From: an uncultured Mucilaginibacter sp.
Lineage (GTDB): Bacteria; Bacteroidota; Bacteroidia; Sphingobacteriales; Sphingobacteriaceae
Assembly (NCBI RefSeq): GCF_946479965.1
Contig: NZ_CAMLHX010000053.1
Location: 1-27,975, forward strand
Length of the DNA: 27,975 nt
Reading direction: 5' to 3'
Below are positions 7,618-15,303 of the stretch, one piece after another (position 1 is the first letter of the stretch; every line of letters starts with the position of its first letter). A model generated the notes under the pieces. The model ran no database searches and was not told the origin of the DNA. It saw only the letters and a list, made by a program, of their open reading frames with translations. Made by a program: the position numbers and the translations under genes.

Positions 7618-9177
7618 ATGAAAAAGATAGGTTTAACATTATTGACCGCCTTTGTGGGCGGTGCAATGGCGCTCGGCACCTATAAGGTGTTTGAGAACAA
7701 ATATGCAGATAGCATGAGCCTTGAGGAGAAACAGAATGTATACTTTGCAAACAATAAAGCGTATGCAGGTATAACATCATCTGCCGGCGAAACTGATTTT
7801 ACACCGGCTGCAGCAGCGGTAACACCGGCGGTGGTATACATCCGCACTACGTACGCTGCAACAAGCGGCAGTAACAGGCAGCAGGATATGATGGACCAGA
7901 TGTTTGGCGATATGTTTGGCCAGCGTATGCAGCCACGCCAAAACACGCCTAAAATGGCTTCAGGTTCGGGTGTTATTATCTCGCCGGATGGATACATTGT
8001 TACCAACAACCACGTAGTATCAAAAGCTGATAAAATTGACATTACTTTGAACGATCATCGCACTTTTAAAGCCAAAGTAATAGGCACCGACCCTAATACT
8101 GATCTGGCGCTGATCAAAATAGACGGCACCAATCTCCCGGTTGTAAAATTTGGTAACTCAGACGATGTGCGTGTAGGCGAGTGGGTATTGGCAGTGGGTA
8201 ATCCTTTCAACTTAACCTCAACCGTTACAGCCGGTATTGTTAGCGCTAAGGGTCGTGGTATAGATATCATCGGTACGCAAGATGACGATGACGACGATGA
8301 TATGGGCGGTAACCCCTTTGGAATGCGCATGCAGCAACGGAACCAAAAGCCTAAAACAGGCATCGAGTCATTCATTCAAACCGACGCGGCAATTAACCCT
8401 GGCAATAGCGGTGGTGCATTGGTTAATACCAAAGGCGAGCTTATAGGCATTAACTCCGCTATCGCGTCGCACACCGGCTCGTACGAAGGTTATGGCTTTG
8501 CCATCCCTATCAATATGGCTAAAAAGATATTAGGTGATATAGAAAAATTTGGCGCGGTAAAACGCGGTTATGTGGGCGTAAGCTTTACAGAACTTAATGC
8601 TGACAATGCTGAGGAACTTAAAGCCAGCAAAACAGTAGGCTTATATGTTAAGGACGTTTTACCGGGAAGCGGTGGCGAAGCAGCAGGCCTTAAACAAGGC
8701 GACATCATCAGCAAGGTAGAAGGTAATACCGTTTACCAATCATCTGATCTGCAGGAGAGAGTTGCCCGTTTAGCGCCAGGCGATAAAATTAGGTTAACCG
8801 TTTTGCGGGATGGTAAAGAAATAGATTTCAATGTTACCCTTAAACCGGAAAGCCCTGCGGCTCGTAAAACCGAAGTTGCAAAGTCGGCAGCAGAGCTTTA
8901 CAATAAATTAGGAGCAAGCTTTGCACCGCTTACAGCTGATCAGAAAGCCAAAAACCGTGTAAACAGCGGCGTATTGGTAACACAGGTACGCAGAGGTGGT
9001 GCTTTTGAGGAACTTGAAGTGCCTGTTGGGTCAATTATAACCAAGATCAATCAGCAACCAATAAACACGGTTGACGACATTGATAAGGCTTTAACAACTC
9101 TTAAAAATGGTATTATCGTAATTTCGGGTATCGATCCAGACGGTGCTGCCTTCAACAACAGATTTGTAGTTAGGTAA
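7618..9177 (+). CDS. Periplasmic serine protease/chaperone of the HtrA/DegQ (Do) family
   Basis: A 519-residue envelope quality-control protease. Residues 1-30 form an uncleaved-type signal anchor or signal peptide. The trypsin-like domain carries the full triad: His132 (TNNHVV), Asp162 (NTDLALIKI) and Ser264 (NPGNSGGAL). PDZ1 spans about 315-408 (GYVGVSF, GLKQGDIISKVEG) and a weaker PDZ2 about 440-515. Two loops are unusual: the Met/Gln-rich LA-type loop at ~90-113, and a ~25-residue insertion before the catalytic Ser at the L3 position, containing seven consecutive Asp (222-228). Both loops carry the same 13-residue motif (see findings). The gene has its own promoter and terminator and is divergent from dapF. 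Family knowledge predicts degradation or refolding of damaged periplasmic and outer-membrane proteins. Confidence 0.94.
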   Translation: MKKIGLTLLTAFVGGAMALGTYKVFENKYADSMSLEEKQNVYFANNKAYAGITSSAGETDFTPAAAAVTPAVVYIRTTYAATSGSNRQQDMMDQMFGDMFGQRMQPRQNTPKMASGSGVIISPDGYIVTNNHVVSKADKIDITLNDHRTFKAKVIGTDPNTDLALIKIDGTNLPVVKFGNSDDVRVGEWVLAVGNPFNLTSTVTAGIVSAKGRGIDIIGTQDDDDDDDMGGNPFGMRMQQRNQKPKTGIESFIQTDAAINPGNSGGALVNTKGELIGINSAIASHTGSYEGYGFAIPINMAKKILGDIEKFGAVKRGYVGVSFTELNADNAEELKASKTVGLYVKDVLPGSGGEAAGLKQGDIISKVEGNTVYQSSDLQERVARLAPGDKIRLTVLRDGKEIDFNVTLKPESPAARKTEVAKSAAELYNKLGASFAPLTADQKAKNRVNSGVLVTQVRRGGAFEELEVPVGSIITKINQQPINTVDDIDKALTTLKNGIIVISGIDPDGAAFNNRFVVR

Positions 9178-9200
9178 TTAGTAGTTAATATAAATGAGGC

Positions 9201-9237
9201 AACAGGCTCTCCGGTTTCGGAGGGCCTGTTTTGTTTT
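9201..9237 (+). terminator. Intrinsic terminator of htrA
   Basis: A 13-bp stem (9201-9213 with 9218-9230, core GGCTCTCCG / CGGAGGGCC, one G-U pair) with a four-base loop GTTT is followed by TTGTTTTG. It starts 24 bp after the htrA stop codon. Confidence 0.9.
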
Positions 9238-9276
9238 GTAGTATTGATCAAAAAACTATTTTTACTTTTTTATTTA

Positions 9277-9299
9277 TATACATAAGAAAATTATGTATA
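9277..9299. promoter_or_regulatory. Perfect dyad, candidate PadR operator
   Basis: TATACATAA (9277-9285) and TTATGTATA (9291-9299) form a perfect 9-bp inverted repeat around GAAAA. Its half-sites contain ACAT/ATGT, the core typical of PadR-family operators. The right half overlaps the -7-like box TATACTTG (9296-9303), which ends 4 nt before the ATG of the padR gene at 9308. Binding here would block transcription of the padR gene, so autorepression is likely. Confidence 0.6.
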
Positions 9300-9307
9300 C
9301 TTGTGCC

Positions 9308-9646
9308 ATGAGCAATAACCCGTTATTAAAAGGCACACTGCAAACCATAATTTTAAAGTTGCTGAACGACCAAACCGAAATGTATGGTTATGAAATAACC
9401 CAGAAGGTGAAGGAAGTAACCGATGGTGAAATTATGATAACAGAGGGAGCCCTGTATCCGGCCTTACATAAATTGGAAGCCGAAGGTATGCTGGAAACAT
9501 TTACGCAGATAGTTGATAACCGCGTGCGCAAGTATTACCGCCTTACAGAGCAGGGCGGGCAGCAGGTAGCCGACAAACTGGATGAAGCCGCGGCATACAT
9601 CAGTCAGTTGCAACTATTACTAAACCTTAAACCCACATCAAAATGA
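9308..9646 (+). CDS. PadR-family transcriptional regulator
   Basis: A 112-residue winged-helix repressor. The N-terminus NPLLKGTLQTIILKLL and the MYGYEI segment (25-30) form the first helices. GALYPALHKLEAEG (47-60) is the recognition helix region, and RKYYRLTEQG (74-83) is the wing; the C-terminal helix at 84-106 would mediate dimerisation. An upstream ATG at 9293 is rejected because it lies within the operator dyad, and the family begins at MSNNPLLKG. The gene ends in an ATGA overlap with the next membrane-protein gene, indicating translational coupling. In Firmicutes, PadR genes are often followed by membrane proteins (DUF1700 type); the arrangement here is analogous. The inducing signal is unknown. 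Confidence 0.93.
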   Translation: MSNNPLLKGTLQTIILKLLNDQTEMYGYEITQKVKEVTDGEIMITEGALYPALHKLEAEGMLETFTQIVDNRVRKYYRLTEQGGQQVADKLDEAAAYISQLQLLLNLKPTSK

Positions 9647-10311
9647 ATTTAACACCATCGCAACAGCAAATATTAAAGGATTACCTGAGCAATGAGCTTG
9701 TGTACCGCGAAACGTATAATGAGTTGTATGATCATATTTCGTCCGGACTGGAAAATACACCCGAAGGATCGTCTTTTGAAGAGACGTTGAAAAACTATAT
9801 ACGAAAAGAGTTTGGTGGAATTTTTGGTTTGCATGCTATAGAGAAGCAATATCGCTCAACAGTTTTAAAAGGCATGAAAAGGCAGTATTTTGATAATATG
9901 TCTCGGTTGTTCCGGTTTCCGCAGATTATTTTATTATCAATAGTAACAGTAATGGTTTACCTTGCTTTTAGCGCCTCCTGGTTTAATGCCAATTGGTATT
10001 TCGCACTGTTTTTTGTGGCTGCTTTTGCTATAACCGGCATACGCGCTGCAAGATATATAAGTAGTGGATTCTGGAAAAAGAAAATGCCGTCAGTTAAGGA
10101 CGACGGATTCGTGATGATAAAATTCTACCCTTTTGTCCTATTTGTACTTATCGGTTTGTACGGCTATTTTGTTTTGGGCAATACCTCACGCGAGTTATTT
10201 AATACATTCAGTCCGGTAGTTACCACAGTTATTTTTATAACTTATGCGCTGCATATCATGTCGTTTTACAAAATGTACCGCAGCGAATTCAAGGTTGATA
10301 TGGCTAAATAA
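9643..10311 (+). CDS. PadR-linked four-helix membrane protein A (function unknown)
   Basis: A 222-residue protein I cannot assign to a named family. The N-terminal ~90 residues are soluble and helical, with YRETYNELYDHI at 21-32 and a conserved-looking EFGGIFGLHAIE at 56-67. Four hydrophobic segments follow at about 94-113, 118-139, 156-179 and 191-211. The ATG overlaps the stop codon of the padR gene (ATGA), so translation is coupled. Protein B downstream shares the N-terminal motifs and the same topology. The arrangement resembles the PadR/DUF1700 pairs of Firmicutes, which suggests a membrane-stress or signalling role, but the sequence alone does not show it. Confidence 0.85.
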   Translation: MNLTPSQQQILKDYLSNELVYRETYNELYDHISSGLENTPEGSSFEETLKNYIRKEFGGIFGLHAIEKQYRSTVLKGMKRQYFDNMSRLFRFPQIILLSIVTVMVYLAFSASWFNANWYFALFFVAAFAITGIRAARYISSGFWKKKMPSVKDDGFVMIKFYPFVLFVLIGLYGYFVLGNTSRELFNTFSPVVTTVIFITYALHIMSFYKMYRSEFKVDMAK

Positions 10312-10357
10312 TTTTATGTAGAAATAACTCTTTATTGAACATTAAACGCTTTTCAAA

Positions 10358-11056
10358 ATGATACTGTCAGAAGAAGAATTGATTTGGATCCAGGATCGCA
10401 TGGGATATTACGATATTAAATATCAGGAGATATATGACGAGGTATTGGACCATATTTTAACTGCTATTGAAGACAGGCGCAAGGCCGGCGATGACAGGCA
10501 AATTTTGGCCTTGTTTCAAAATGTGGTAGATGAGCAATTTGGCGGGTATGCAGGCATTGAGGCTTTAGCTCAAAACCAAAGAAAAATGCATCACCGTAAT
10601 ATAAGGCTTTTATTTTTAAACCAGGTAAAGTGTAAGTTTAACTGGCAAACGCTTTTAATCGCAATAGTTTTATTGGCAGTAGCATTTAAAATTCCACATA
10701 GCAGGCCCGTGCATAACTTCTTTGCGTTAACTGTTTTTTTTCTTGTCGCTTCGCCCGTTATTTATGCTTATAGTTTGCTGGCAGGTAAAATCAAAACCAT
10801 AAAAGGCAAAAACTCGCTGTTTAAGAGCCACTTATTAGGGCAAATGGCTTTGCCCTTAATGCTGTTCCAATCCTGTTTATATATCCCCAACCTAATTGAT
10901 GAATCACGCGGGCGCGGAGAGTTCTCGTCAATAAAAAGCCTCGGTCCTGTAGCTATGATGGCTATAATTATATTTTTAATGATAATTAACCTAAGTTATA
11001 TACAAACCTGCCGCCAAATTATTGAAAAGAAACTGAATTCATTGAATCCATATTAA
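10358..11056 (+). CDS. PadR-linked four-helix membrane protein B, paralogue of the preceding gene
   Basis: A 232-residue protein with the same plan as its neighbour: a soluble helical N-terminus with YQEIYDEVLDHI at 22-33 and QFGGYAGIEALA at 60-71, then four hydrophobic segments at about 98-112, 120-143, 159-180 and 196-216. The two proteins align over the N-terminal motif Y-x-E-x-Y-[ND]-E-[LV]-x-D-H-I and the FGG-x-x-G-x-x-A/E block, but the membrane parts have diverged. The gene is 46 bp downstream of protein A with no terminator between, so it probably belongs to the same PadR-controlled operon. Its function is unknown. Confidence 0.82.
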   Translation: MILSEEELIWIQDRMGYYDIKYQEIYDEVLDHILTAIEDRRKAGDDRQILALFQNVVDEQFGGYAGIEALAQNQRKMHHRNIRLLFLNQVKCKFNWQTLLIAIVLLAVAFKIPHSRPVHNFFALTVFFLVASPVIYAYSLLAGKIKTIKGKNSLFKSHLLGQMALPLMLFQSCLYIPNLIDESRGRGEFSSIKSLGPVAMMAIIIFLMIINLSYIQTCRQIIEKKLNSLNPY

Positions 11057-11100
11057 CACTGGTTAGGCAGCTTTTAACATAACCCCGCTAAAATAACTTA

Positions 11101-11117
11101 TTTAACATTTTTTAACA
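11101..11117 (+). promoter_or_regulatory. TTTAACA direct repeat, second occurrence
   Basis: TTTAACA-TTT-TTTAACA is identical to the sequence at 7501-7517, again with a 10-bp period. It lies in the 256-bp spacer before the outer-membrane barrel gene, 75 bp upstream of that gene's putative -33 element. Apart from this and the promoter, I see nothing else in the spacer 11057-11312. Confidence 0.35.
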
Positions 11118-11192
11118 TGCATACAAATTCCTTATTATCAATGCTATACTCTATTGTAAACGGAATTTTACGTTACGTCACTAAAAAAATAG

Positions 11193-11223
11193 TTGCTTTT
11201 AAGAAATTAACCTGTTATGTTTG
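11193..11223 (+). promoter_or_regulatory. Putative promoter of the outer-membrane barrel/GLPGLI operon
   Basis: TTG at 11193-11195, a 20-nt spacer and a perfect -7 box TATGTTTG at 11216-11223. The predicted leader to the ATG at 11313 is about 84 nt. A second -7-like sequence, TATACTTG, follows at 11226-11233. Confidence 0.6.
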
Positions 11224-11312
11224 ATATATACTTGTTGCAGCCTAAGCAATAAGGAAATAAAACCTTTAACAGACCGTTTTTTAGACAATATACAATCTAA
11301 ACCTTATCACAT

Positions 11313-14096
11313 ATGAATATCAAAGCTTTGGTATTATTAGTATTTTGCTTGTGCACATTTTCCGCTTTTGCGCAAAACAACCACAGTATTAAAGGTGTCA
11401 CTATTGATACCGCCTCAAAAAGCAAAGTAAGCAGCACAATAACCATTCTTCGTCCGGATTCAATTATGCAGGCATTTGGGTATGCGGGCAACGATGGTTC
11501 TTTTACCGTTAGCGGGTTGCCGGCGGGCAAATATGTTTTGTTAGCTACTTTCCCAGACTATGCAGACTTTTCGCAGGAGTTTACGGTAAGCCCTACAGAA
11601 CCGGTGCATGATTTTGGGAATATTGACATGACCCTGCTTGCCAAAATATTAAATGAGGCCGTTATAAAGGGCAGTTTAAACGCGTTGAAAATAAAGGGTG
11701 ATACGTCTGAATTTAACGCCAAAGCTTTTGTAATACAACCAAACGCCAAGGTTGATGACCTGCTTAAACAGATACCAGGCATGGAGATAGACCAGAACGG
11801 TAATATCAAATTCAGAGGTGAAGCCATTAAGAAAATAACGGTTGACGGCGAGGAGTTTTTCAGTGACGACCCTGTGCTGGTAAGCAGAACCTTACGTGGC
11901 GACATGATAGATAAGGTTCAGGTTTTTGAAAAGAGGAGCGATCAGGCCACCTTTACCGGTGTTGACGATGGGCAACGAACAAAAACCATTAACCTTAAAC
12001 TGAAAGAGGATAAAAAAGTAGGGATTTTTGGCAAGGTTGATCTGGCAGGCGGCAGGAGCGGCGATGAGCGCGGAATGTATTCAGGGCAGGTTCAGTTTAA
12101 TCGTTTCAGAGCCAATGAGAAATTCTCTCTTTATGGCACTATGGCTAATACGGGTAAGGTAAACCTTAGTTTTTCTGACGCGAGTAACTTGGGTACCCAA
12201 AACTTAACCGCCCTTGGCGACGGGGTTTTCCTGATAAACGGGATCTCTGACGAATTTGATAACGCCTCTTTTAATGGTAGGGGCTTCCCTACGGCTAAAA
12301 CAGGCGGGGTGCATTACGATGTTAAATGGAACGAAGGAAAGCAATTAATTAATACCAACTATCGAATAGGGTCTATAACTAATGACCTGTTTCAGAACAC
12401 GATCACAGATTTGCTGATCTCTAATCAAACATCAAACAGAACCAACAACAGTTCAGAATCGCACACCTCCGGTTTCAGGCAGAAACTGGATGTAGGTTAT
12501 CAAAAAAATACAACTACTACCAATTTAAGGGTAAATGTTGATGCTGCATTACGCAATAACGAATCGTTAACATCAAGCAATAGTTTCCAGGTAGACCAGG
12601 ACAATAAATTTGTTAACCGGTCAGCCACCAGCAACAACAGTACCAGCGATGCAAGGTTGTTTAACGCCAGCGTATTCTATTCAAAAAAGTTTGCTAAGCC
12701 GCGCCGCACCATTAGCTGGAACCTTGCCGAAAACTATAGCGAAAATAAGGTTGAGCGTTTCGCTAAAACAACCATCGCATATGCTACGTTGCCCGGCAAC
12801 ACAGTAGATCAGTATAAGCCCGAAAGAAGTACCAGCAATGTATTAAGTAGTAATATTACGTACACTGAACCGCTTGCCGAAAAGTTAACGCTAACATTTA
12901 ATTATTTACTGGGTATAAACAACAGCATATCAAGGCTTGAATCATATAACAAATCGACATCGGGTCTTTACGATGAAATAGATGAGCTTACAACAAATGA
13001 TTATAAGTACACTATATTAACCAACCAGTTCGGCGCAACATTTGGCTATGTTACTGCAAAAACCAATTTAAACTTTGGCACCCGGGCATCCAATGTCAAT
13101 TTTAATCAGGTTGATGAAAGGCGCATGCGCACATTGAAAAGGAACTACCTTAACTGGATGCCTCAGGTTAATTATCAATACAGAATAACGCCCGCTAAAA
13201 CCATAAGTTTAAATTACAATGGTAACATGCAGCAGCCTACACTTAACCAGATACAGCCGGTGGTAAATAACCTTAACCCCTTATATGTTACAGTGGGTAA
13301 CCCTAATCTGAAACCATTCTTTACCCATTCTGCACGCATGTTCTATTCATCGCAGTCAACACTAAGCGGGTCGTCTTTTTCAATTAGCGGCAATTATAGT
13401 ATTACAGTAAACCCTATTATAAGCAGTATTACGTTTAATGCTGATAGCGGTAAAACTACCACCCGTTATGTAAACCTTACAGATAAAACACCCCGCAACT
13501 ACAGCATAAGTTTGCAAATAGGCCGCAAAATAGTTCCCTGGGAAATGACTGTTTATCCGCAGTTTTCATTTTCAGGCAGTACAAATTACACCTATACCAG
13601 CCAGGGTGGCGTTGTTGGTTTAAACGAGTCTAACGGCAATACTTTTTCTGCCGGACTACAGCTTTCAAAAAGCAAAGTGAAAAAATACACACTTAACCTT
13701 TCCGGTTCATTAAATGGTAACAGAAACCGTAACTCGTTGACTAAGCGCAGCGATTATAGTGCAATGGGGGCTTCAGCGTTCGCATCTGGTACAGTGTATC
13801 TGCCCGGCAAGTTCGAAATGTTCTCGTCAGCAAGATATAACTATACCGGCCCAAGTAACGGTTTTGGCGGAATACATCGCACCATTTGGGATGCAAGCAT
13901 AAGCCGCACTTTCTTAAAAGCAAATAATTTAAAGCTTTCTATAAGCGGAAACAACCTGCTTGATCAGAATCAGAACACCCGGGGTGCCAGTGGTAATACC
14001 ATTACGCAAACCAGTTATAATGTTATAAAAAGATATTTTATGTTAAACCTGATATGGGATTTTACCAAATTTGGCACCTTGCCAGCACAAAAATAA
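11313..14096 (+). CDS. Outer-membrane beta-barrel protein (OMP_b-brl_3 type, TonB-receptor-like)
   Basis: A 927-residue outer-membrane protein. Residues 1-20 are a signal peptide ending AFA. A carboxypeptidase-regulatory-like beta-sandwich covers about 24-108 (GNDGSFTVSGLPAGKYVLLA). A plug-like domain at about 110-230 contains VDDLLKQIPGMEIDQNG (147-163), ITVDGEEFF (175-183) and TKTINLKLKEDKK (223-235). The remainder is a Tyr/Asn/Ser-rich barrel of alternating strands (for example NYLNWMPQVNYQYRI and LNQIQPVVNNLNPLYV), matching the OMP_b-brl_3 family. There is no SusD partner, so glycan import is not indicated; peptide or metal binding, or a structural role, is possible. The following GLPGLI gene starts 5 bp after the stop codon, a recurrent pairing in Bacteroidota. 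Confidence 0.88.
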   Translation: MNIKALVLLVFCLCTFSAFAQNNHSIKGVTIDTASKSKVSSTITILRPDSIMQAFGYAGNDGSFTVSGLPAGKYVLLATFPDYADFSQEFTVSPTEPVHDFGNIDMTLLAKILNEAVIKGSLNALKIKGDTSEFNAKAFVIQPNAKVDDLLKQIPGMEIDQNGNIKFRGEAIKKITVDGEEFFSDDPVLVSRTLRGDMIDKVQVFEKRSDQATFTGVDDGQRTKTINLKLKEDKKVGIFGKVDLAGGRSGDERGMYSGQVQFNRFRANEKFSLYGTMANTGKVNLSFSDASNLGTQNLTALGDGVFLINGISDEFDNASFNGRGFPTAKTGGVHYDVKWNEGKQLINTNYRIGSITNDLFQNTITDLLISNQTSNRTNNSSESHTSGFRQKLDVGYQKNTTTTNLRVNVDAALRNNESLTSSNSFQVDQDNKFVNRSATSNNSTSDARLFNASVFYSKKFAKPRRTISWNLAENYSENKVERFAKTTIAYATLPGNTVDQYKPERSTSNVLSSNITYTEPLAEKLTLTFNYLLGINNSISRLESYNKSTSGLYDEIDELTTNDYKYTILTNQFGATFGYVTAKTNLNFGTRASNVNFNQVDERRMRTLKRNYLNWMPQVNYQYRITPAKTISLNYNGNMQQPTLNQIQPVVNNLNPLYVTVGNPNLKPFFTHSARMFYSSQSTLSGSSFSISGNYSITVNPIISSITFNADSGKTTTRYVNLTDKTPRNYSISLQIGRKIVPWEMTVYPQFSFSGSTNYTYTSQGGVVGLNESNGNTFSAGLQLSKSKVKKYTLNLSGSLNGNRNRNSLTKRSDYSAMGASAFASGTVYLPGKFEMFSSARYNYTGPSNGFGGIHRTIWDASISRTFLKANNLKLSISGNNLLDQNQNTRGASGNTITQTSYNVIKRYFMLNLIWDFTKFGTLPAQK

Positions 14097-14101
14097 TAGC
14101 T

Positions 14102-14872
14102 ATGAAAACGATACTGACATTCTTACTTTGTTTTTTAATTGCCGGTAATTTATTAGCACAGGATAATAAACTTACCTTAAACGGAACAATTGAATACACC
14201 AAAACGATAAACATACACGCCATTACTAAACAGGAATTGGGGCCAAAGCCCGACCCGCTTTCTGTGCAGATGTTTGATGAGTATAAAAAAACCAAGCCGC
14301 AGTTTATCAATTTAAAAAGCACATTGGTATTTGATAAGGGCAAAACCCTTTTTACGCCGATACCGCCAACAGAACGTATTTACACATTAAATAATAACCC
14401 TATGGGTACGCAGTTTAATAAGGTTTATACAGATCATTCAAAAAAAGCCGTAATTATTGCCAAGCAAATTTATGCTGATGAGGTGCTGATACAGGACAGT
14501 GTGCGCAAAGTTACCTGGCGTTTAACCAACGAAAGACGGGAGATTGCCGGATATACCTGTCGCCGCGCAAACGGGCTTTTTATGGATTCAATTTCTGTAG
14601 TTGCTTTTTATACCGATAACATAAGGGTAAGCGGTGGTCCTGAATCATTTGGGGGCCTGCCGGGGATGATATTAAGTTTAGTTGTACCGCATGAAAACGT
14701 ACGATTTGACGCTACTAAAGTAACAGTTAACACTGCCGATGCTGCTAAAATAGTACCGCCTAAATCAAAATCAAAGCCCATAACCTACAAACAACTGGAT
14801 GCTCTATTGCAGGGAATGGTGAAAAACTGGGGTGCCGCCGGCATTTACGAGAAGAGAGTTTATTCGTTGTAA
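14102..14872 (+). CDS. GLPGLI family protein (TIGR01200)
   Basis: A 256-residue exported protein of unknown function. The signal peptide is MKTILTFLLCFLIAGNLLAQ. The naming motif appears as GGLPGMILSL, with GLPGM at residues 185-189, a one-residue variant of GLPGLI. The segment before it (WRLTNERREIAGYTCRRA, then VVAFYTDNIRVSGGPESFGG) is the typical family core. The frame is open upstream to an ATG at 14054 inside the barrel gene, but that extension destroys the signal peptide, so 14102 is chosen. It is tightly coupled to the barrel gene, which suggests that the two products act together in the envelope. Confidence 0.92.
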   Translation: MKTILTFLLCFLIAGNLLAQDNKLTLNGTIEYTKTINIHAITKQELGPKPDPLSVQMFDEYKKTKPQFINLKSTLVFDKGKTLFTPIPPTERIYTLNNNPMGTQFNKVYTDHSKKAVIIAKQIYADEVLIQDSVRKVTWRLTNERREIAGYTCRRANGLFMDSISVVAFYTDNIRVSGGPESFGGLPGMILSLVVPHENVRFDATKVTVNTADAAKIVPPKSKSKPITYKQLDALLQGMVKNWGAAGIYEKRVYSL

Positions 14873-14898
14873 ATAAAAGAAATTAAAGATCTGGATTT

Positions 14899-15014
14899 AC
14901 TTGTCATCCCTGAGCCATCAGGGTATCATAACTGATAGGTAGCCGTGCCACGCCGGGCAGATATGCAATTGTATAAGCCCCCAAAGCTTAACAGACCACA
15001 TTCTGCTGGCAGAA
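14899..15014 (+). ncRNA. Consecutive hairpins after the GLPGLI gene, possible structured RNA or 3' UTR
   Basis: Several short perfect hairpins follow one another: CCCTGA-gcca-TCAGGG (14908-14923), TATCA-taac-TGATA (14924-14937), TGCC-acgccg-GGCA (14946-14959) and TTCTGC-tg-GCAGAA (15001-15014). They are followed directly by the intrinsic terminator at 15014-15046. The run could be the structured 3' UTR of the operon or an independent small RNA; I found no convincing separate promoter and recognise no known RNA family. It is listed at low confidence because short stems arise by chance. Confidence 0.25.
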
Positions 15015-15046
15015 CATCGTTCTTTTTTAAGGAACGGTGTTTTTTA
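15014..15046 (+). terminator. Intrinsic terminator of the barrel/GLPGLI operon
   Basis: ACATCGTTC (15014-15022) pairs with GAACGGTGT (15032-15040), with one G-U pair, across a 9-nt loop and is followed by TTTTTAATT. It lies 142 bp after the GLPGLI stop codon. Confidence 0.7.
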
Positions 15047-15087
15047 ATTAGGGTAAAAGAGAATTAGGGGGTTGGTGTTTATAAAGT

Positions 15088-15295
15088 GTTTCAAAAGCGT
15101 TTCACGAACAGCGTAAATTATCAGATATTGCAATCAATTGATATATAGATATTTAAATCAATTTTACAGCTAAATTTCCTGACGAATAAGTAGTTTCACA
15201 GCGTTTCATGTCGTAATCGTAAAATACTAAATATCAATTAATTACAAAAAATAGCGTTTCACGCGTTTCATTTTGTTTCATATTTTTGTGAAACA
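15088..15295. repeat. Cluster of GTTTCA motifs at 9-11 bp spacing
   Basis: GTTTCA occurs at 15088, 15099, 15193, 15203, 15256, 15265 and 15275, and inverted as TGAAAC at 15289. Four copies read GCGTTTCA (15097, 15201, 15254, 15263). Neighbouring copies are 9-11 bp apart, close to one helical turn. The last pair forms TGTTTCA-N8-TGAAACA (15274-15295). The cluster lies between two convergent operons, so it is not an ordinary promoter region. There is no gene in 14873-15303. Confidence 0.6.
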
Positions 15296-15303
15296 CTCCA
15301 CCG

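Noticed and set aside
9293..9307. Upstream ATG for the padR gene
   Set aside because: It falls in the operator dyad and -7 box, and the extra residues MYTCA are not family-like.
11061..11084. GGTTA...TAACC as a terminator after membrane protein B
   Set aside because: The stem is only 5 bp with a 14-nt loop and no U-run.
14054..14101. Extended start of the GLPGLI gene overlapping the barrel gene
   Set aside because: It would put 16 residues before a clear signal peptide; the ATG at 14102 fits.
14899..14960. tRNA-like or known riboswitch in the spacer
   Set aside because: There is no cloverleaf, no T-loop GTTC and no recognisable aptamer core.
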